A DNA stretch of 64,000 nucleotides from Chloroflexota bacterium (GTDB lineage: Bacteria; Chloroflexota; Anaerolineae; Aggregatilineales; Phototrophicaceae): NCBI GenBank assembly GCA_026708115.1, contig JAPOVL010000013.1, positions 330,752 through 394,751 of the forward strand, read 5' to 3'. Shown one piece after another: positions 61,196-64,000 of this stretch. Under the pieces are notes generated by a model. That model was not told where the DNA came from. It was given only the letters and a program-made list of their open reading frames with translations, and ran no database searches. The number at the start of each line of letters is the position of its first letter. Position 1 is the first letter of the stretch. A program made the translations under genes and the position numbers.

Positions 61196-62485
61196 TTATG
61201 CCGACGGATCGTAGTCAGGATGCATTGGCGTCCAGATGGGATAAAAGTCCTCCCAGGGCGGCGTCTCGTTTGCCGGACGCAAGGCGACGATCTGTCCGCC
61301 GGTCATGCTAATGTAAATCCATCCGTAAGAATTGACCGCGACTGCCAGCGGCTGCTGCGGATAAATACCCCAGCCGAGTTCGCTCAGAGTGATGTACTGA
61401 CGCCAGAAGTACCCCTCGCCCTCATAAGGCACGTAGGCTTGCCTGGTGCTTTCAATGCGAAAAGGCAAGAGCAGCGTCGCGCCCAAAGGCTGATCATGGT
61501 CGTCAAAGTTGAGCATGACCACTTTATAACCGACGAAGTCGATCTGCGTCGGTTCGCCACTGAGGACAACGATGAGTGTATCGGCGGTCCCAGTCAACGT
61601 GTCATAGGGATATGCCGCCAATGAGCTCGGCCGCGCGCCCGCGCCGAACAGAACCCGCGGAGGCGCGCTTGCTATACAGTCAAATTGATCAGATGCCAGA
61701 TTGACGGTAGCAGCGCCCAGACAATAGGGGAAGCCATACCAGGCGCCCGTTTCCACTTGATTGACTTCGTCGACCGCTCCCCTCTGATAGCTTCGCGGCG
61801 CGCTGTCCAAGGTCCACAGCTTGCCGCGATAAAACTCGACATCTGCCGGATGCCGAAAGCCGCTAGCGATGACCTGCCTGTCCGCCCCGTCGAGGGTCAT
61901 ACTGAGAATGGCGCCGCGCTCCGGCTCGTCAAATTCGCAATTGTCGCACGGCGCCCCCACAGCGACATATAGACGCTCGTCTTCCCCAACAACCAATCCG
62001 CTAACGGGAAAACCGGCGCCAACCGGGAGATCGCTTACGATCGTGTCAACTGATCCGCCGGCCGAGATACGGTAGATCTTCGAGCCGCTCGACACATAGA
62101 GATCGCCTTCATGATATGCCAAGCCGCTGGGCATGTTCAGCCCTTCAGCGAAAGTTCTCATGGTATCTGGCAACTGATCGCCGTCGGAATCTTCAATGAT
62201 CATGACTTGGCCGGCTAATGGGCGCGTAGCGAAAAGCGAGCCATCAGGCGCGACTTCCAATGCCGTGAACGAGAATGGCTCTATATCTGGGTCGTCAATC
62301 ACGCTCTCTACACACCAGCGCAGATAATCGACGAAGAGCGCGCCTGTGATTACGCGCGGACGCTCCGAACACATGCCAAGCTCCGGCTGCTGCGCTTGGA
62401 CGGAACTAAAGGAATGGGCAAACGCTAGGCTTAGCGCGAGCGTCCCCGCAATTGAGGACCGCCTCAATAGCGCAGCGAAAGGCAT
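61196..62485 (-). CDS. Secreted six-bladed beta-propeller, sorbosone/glucose dehydrogenase-like
   Basis: 429 residues. A signal peptide (ALSLAFAHSFSSVQAQ) precedes a beta-propeller with EVAPDGSLFATRPLAGQVMI, DSDGDQLPDTMRTFAEGL, PSGLAYHEGDLYVSSGSKIYR and ASGFRHPADVEFYRGKLWTLD. These are blades of the PQQ-dependent sugar dehydrogenase-like (L-sorbosone dehydrogenase) family. A CxxC (CDNC) and other cysteines may form disulfides. Whether it binds PQQ cannot be told by eye. It overlaps the amidinohydrolase gene by 22 bp. Confidence 0.8.
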   Translation of the reverse strand: MPFAALLRRSSIAGTLALSLAFAHSFSSVQAQQPELGMCSERPRVITGALFVDYLRWCVESVIDDPDIEPFSFTALEVAPDGSLFATRPLAGQVMIIEDSDGDQLPDTMRTFAEGLNMPSGLAYHEGDLYVSSGSKIYRISAGGSVDTIVSDLPVGAGFPVSGLVVGEDERLYVAVGAPCDNCEFDEPERGAILSMTLDGADRQVIASGFRHPADVEFYRGKLWTLDSAPRSYQRGAVDEVNQVETGAWYGFPYCLGAATVNLASDQFDCIASAPPRVLFGAGARPSSLAAYPYDTLTGTADTLIVVLSGEPTQIDFVGYKVVMLNFDDHDQPLGATLLLPFRIESTRQAYVPYEGEGYFWRQYITLSELGWGIYPQQPLAVAVNSYGWIYISMTGGQIVALRPANETPPWEDFYPIWTPMHPDYDPSA

Positions 62486-63255
62486 GTTAAACCGCCATCC
62501 ATCTTTCGGAACTCGCTCATGTCCAAGGCGACAACATCGTTGTGATATTCTCGCGCCGCAGCGAAGGCATTCGGGCAGCCATCGGCGACGAAAAGCCTGT
62601 CGTTGATCGGCATGACATCGGCTGCGAAGCCCTCTTCCGGCGGCAAGGTGATGACCCGCGCCCAGGACAGGTCAAATTCGGTTTGCAGCGCCGGGTCATG
62701 TATCAAGACATTTGGCGCCAGTTCGGTCAGCCCGCTTTTGAGATGTAATACGCCGCAGAAGGGCACGGCGTCGACGCGGATATCGTATTTCACCGTTTTC
62801 AATGCCCGCCGCAGTGCCTTTACACCTGCTTGATTGCTGCGCTCGGACAAGCCGACCAATACGCGGTCGGCGCAAATCAAGACATCGCCGCCGTCAATGC
62901 GGGCTTCCGGCGGCGGCACGAGGACGCGCAAATCCGCCAGATACGGTTCCAGCGATCCGCCTTCATTTTCTCGCGTCCGCTCCCCGGAACGGCAGCGGAA
63001 GGCCAGATCATGGAAGATCACGAAAGCATCTTCGACGAAATGGCCATCCGGGAAGCGATCATCGGCGGGCAAAACCGTGACGTCGAGTCCGCAGTCTCGC
63101 AGGGCTTTTAAATAGGTCTCGAATTGGCTCAGCGCCAAGCCATAGTCCGGTACGCCCAGATGCGCGGAGAGCGTCACGCCGGAGGCGAAATTCGGCGCCG
63201 GATAGCGCGCCAGCGCCCGAATGAAGGGAGGTAGCAAGTGCCGCATCGTCCCCAT
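62464..63255 (-). CDS. Dimethylarginine dimethylaminohydrolase-like protein (DDAH family)
   Basis: 263 residues from the ATG preceded by AGGA; another ATG lies 3 codons inside, and a frame of 23 more codons lies upstream. The fold is the guanidine-modifying barrel. FPDGHFVEDAFVIF carries the Asp-Glu pair, VLHLKSGLTEL the catalytic His, and DGGLTCLSLRY the nucleophilic Cys a few residues from the end. DDAH converts N-methylarginines to citrulline; bacterial homologues may act on arginine or related guanidines. The 3' end overlaps the propeller gene by 22 bp. Confidence 0.88.
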   Translation of the reverse strand: MGTMRHLLPPFIRALARYPAPNFASGVTLSAHLGVPDYGLALSQFETYLKALRDCGLDVTVLPADDRFPDGHFVEDAFVIFHDLAFRCRSGERTRENEGGSLEPYLADLRVLVPPPEARIDGGDVLICADRVLVGLSERSNQAGVKALRRALKTVKYDIRVDAVPFCGVLHLKSGLTELAPNVLIHDPALQTEFDLSWARVITLPPEEGFAADVMPINDRLFVADGCPNAFAAAREYHNDVVALDMSEFRKMDGGLTCLSLRY

Positions 63256-63373
63256 GATCTCGATCCTGATATCTGACCTTTGCCATCTTAACCTAAAATC
63301 AGTGGAGAATAAGGTTTGGTTCATCGCTGTTCGCCCAACACGACCTACCCCCTACAGACCTATGTCCGAACCC

Positions 63374-63397
63374 GTAGGGGCGAGCCTCGGCTCGCCC
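63374..63397 (+). repeat. GTAGGGGCGA hairpin repeat, copy 4 (variant)
   Basis: GGGCGAGCC-TC-GGCTCGCCC. The inner bases of the stem differ from copies 1-3 but remain paired. Confidence 0.6.
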
Positions 63398-63460
63398 ACC
63401 GCTGTTGACAGTCAGTGTCTACGCGACCTACCAACCCGCCCGAAACGCACCCCTCTGTGC

Positions 63461-63680
63461 TCTCAGTAAAACATAGCAAGTCATGTGAATTACGCAAACC
63501 AACCCCCCATCCCCCGGCCCCTTCCCGAAGGTCTATGTCTACGTGACCCCACAAGTAGGGAAGGGGTGTCTAGGTTGTGCAATCATTGCGTTTAAGCCCC
63601 CTCCCTCTTTATGGGATCCTGGGGGTGGGGGCAAAGCGTGGCGTTTTTCGTTGCATGACTTACCTGCAACTACTTCTGTG
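63461..63680 (+). repeat. Composite dispersed repeat, copy C
   Basis: Block 1 CTCAGTAAAAC-AGTCATG-CGCAAACCAACCCCCCATCC, block 2 GGGAAGGGGTGTCTAGG-GCAATCATTGCGTTTAAGC, then GGGGGCAAAGCGTGG and TTGCATGACTTACCTGCAAC. It is the most compact copy. Confidence 0.75.
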
Positions 63681-63845
63681 CCTCTGTGCTGAATCCCCCC
63701 GTACCAAACCCGCAACGGACCATGCCCCTCGATCCACCAACCCGCCCGAAATCCTACGCGCCCCACGTGACTCGCCAAGCACATAGACCTCGATAGAAGC
63801 CCCTCTCCCTTTATGGGAGAGGGGTTTGGGGTGAGGGCAAAAAAA

Positions 63846-63876
63846 ATGCAAACGCGACCATTTAGTCGCCTTTGCA
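63846..63876. terminator. Long hairpin near the right end
   Basis: ATGCAAA-CGCGAC-CATTTA-GTCGC-CTTTGCAT folds into a long interrupted stem, preceded by a run of eight A's. On the minus strand this is a stem followed by T's, like an intrinsic terminator; no gene upstream on that strand is known. Confidence 0.4.
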
Positions 63877-63980
63877 TAGAACATTTATGCTACAGTGCCT
63901 CTACAACACAGCCATCGGAAGGAGCCCACACCCCGTCAACCCCGCTCAATCAAGCCCATCAACTGGAGGAGTACTTTGAA

Positions 63981-64000
63981 GTGCTGGCGCTGGACGCCCA
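63981..64000 (+). CDS. Possible start of a gene cut by the window end
   Basis: GGAGGAG lies 9 bases before a GTG, whose frame (MLALDA) is open to the end. A TTG at 63976 in another frame is also possible. Too short to identify. Confidence 0.25.

Larger units (their letters stand above)
63256..63975. other. Repeat-rich intergenic region at the right end
   Basis: No gene is supported over about 720 bp. It contains a GTAGGGGCGAGCC hairpin (63374-63397), composite-repeat copy C, a CTTCTGTGCCTCTGTG fragment near 63671 and a hairpin at 63846-63876. Confidence 0.6.

Overview
The window looks like the chromosome of a free-living, respiring bacterium, most likely an uncultured member of Chloroflexota (Anaerolineae-like). 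This placement is an inference from gene content and GC (roughly 55-60% by eye): an A2-type caa3 oxidase with two subunit III-like genes, a cytochrome-c-fused subunit II, DUF6391 and DUF2277 genes, MutS2, and many short intergenic repeats. No rRNA, integrase, transposase, phage gene or CRISPR array was seen.

Layout. 1-11.9 kb: tail of a membrane polyferredoxin, a PhyH-type dioxygenase, a type I sulfatase, a large secreted Ig-repeat protein, clamp-loader delta' (holB), an MDR oxidoreductase, DUF2277, a phosphoesterase, galE and rluD. 11.9-16.1 kb: an AT-richer accessory patch of three stand-alone HsdR_N-like PD-(D/E)xK proteins, the third carrying a RAMA-like domain. A second copy of the rluD 3' end lies inside this patch. 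16.3-23.6 kb: anaerobic sulfatase-maturating enzyme, a small protein/HNH pair, ridA, efp, a DUF2142-like membrane protein, yvcK and rmuC. 23.7-27.6 kb: sdh operon with a fused cytochrome b subunit. 28.7-30.6 kb: two overlapping 3-hydroxyacyl-CoA dehydrogenases. 30.7-34.1 kb: tRNA-Thr, tRNA-Tyr, tRNA-Thr, rpmG, tRNA-Trp, secE, nusG, rplK, rplA and a strong terminator. 34.1-37 kb: msrA, rsmA, an OsmC protein, a Uma2 nuclease. 37-43.1 kb: the caa3 cytochrome oxidase operon (minus strand). 43.4-50.3 kb: a lipoprotein class B PBP, a transglutaminase-like protein, a methyltransferase and mutS2. 51-64 kb: YdjC deacetylase, dual-specificity phosphatase, DUF6391, holA, an Mrr-like gene beside a broken mrr, cobU/cobS, DUF1697, KDPG aldolase, envelope proteins, a TIM-barrel hydrolase, a beta-propeller protein and a DDAH-like amidinohydrolase.

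How genes connect: the sulfatase needs a formylglycine that the anSME 13 kb away can install. The sdh operon and caa3 oxidase are two ends of an aerobic electron chain. The tRNA/rpmG/secE/nusG/rplKA block is a classical translation-transcription cluster, here without tuf and without rplJL. Nuclease-like genes are scattered (three HsdR_N-like, HNH, Uma2, Mrr and an Mrr remnant) with no complete modification system in view.

The most distinctive non-coding feature is a roughly 100-bp dispersed element, with eight recognisable copies and one fragment. It has an invariant GCCGC-CGA-GCGGC hairpin at one end and a second hairpin whose paired bases differ compensatorily between copies. Two other dispersed families are present: a GTAGGGGCGACC hairpin and a 170-310 bp composite repeat.
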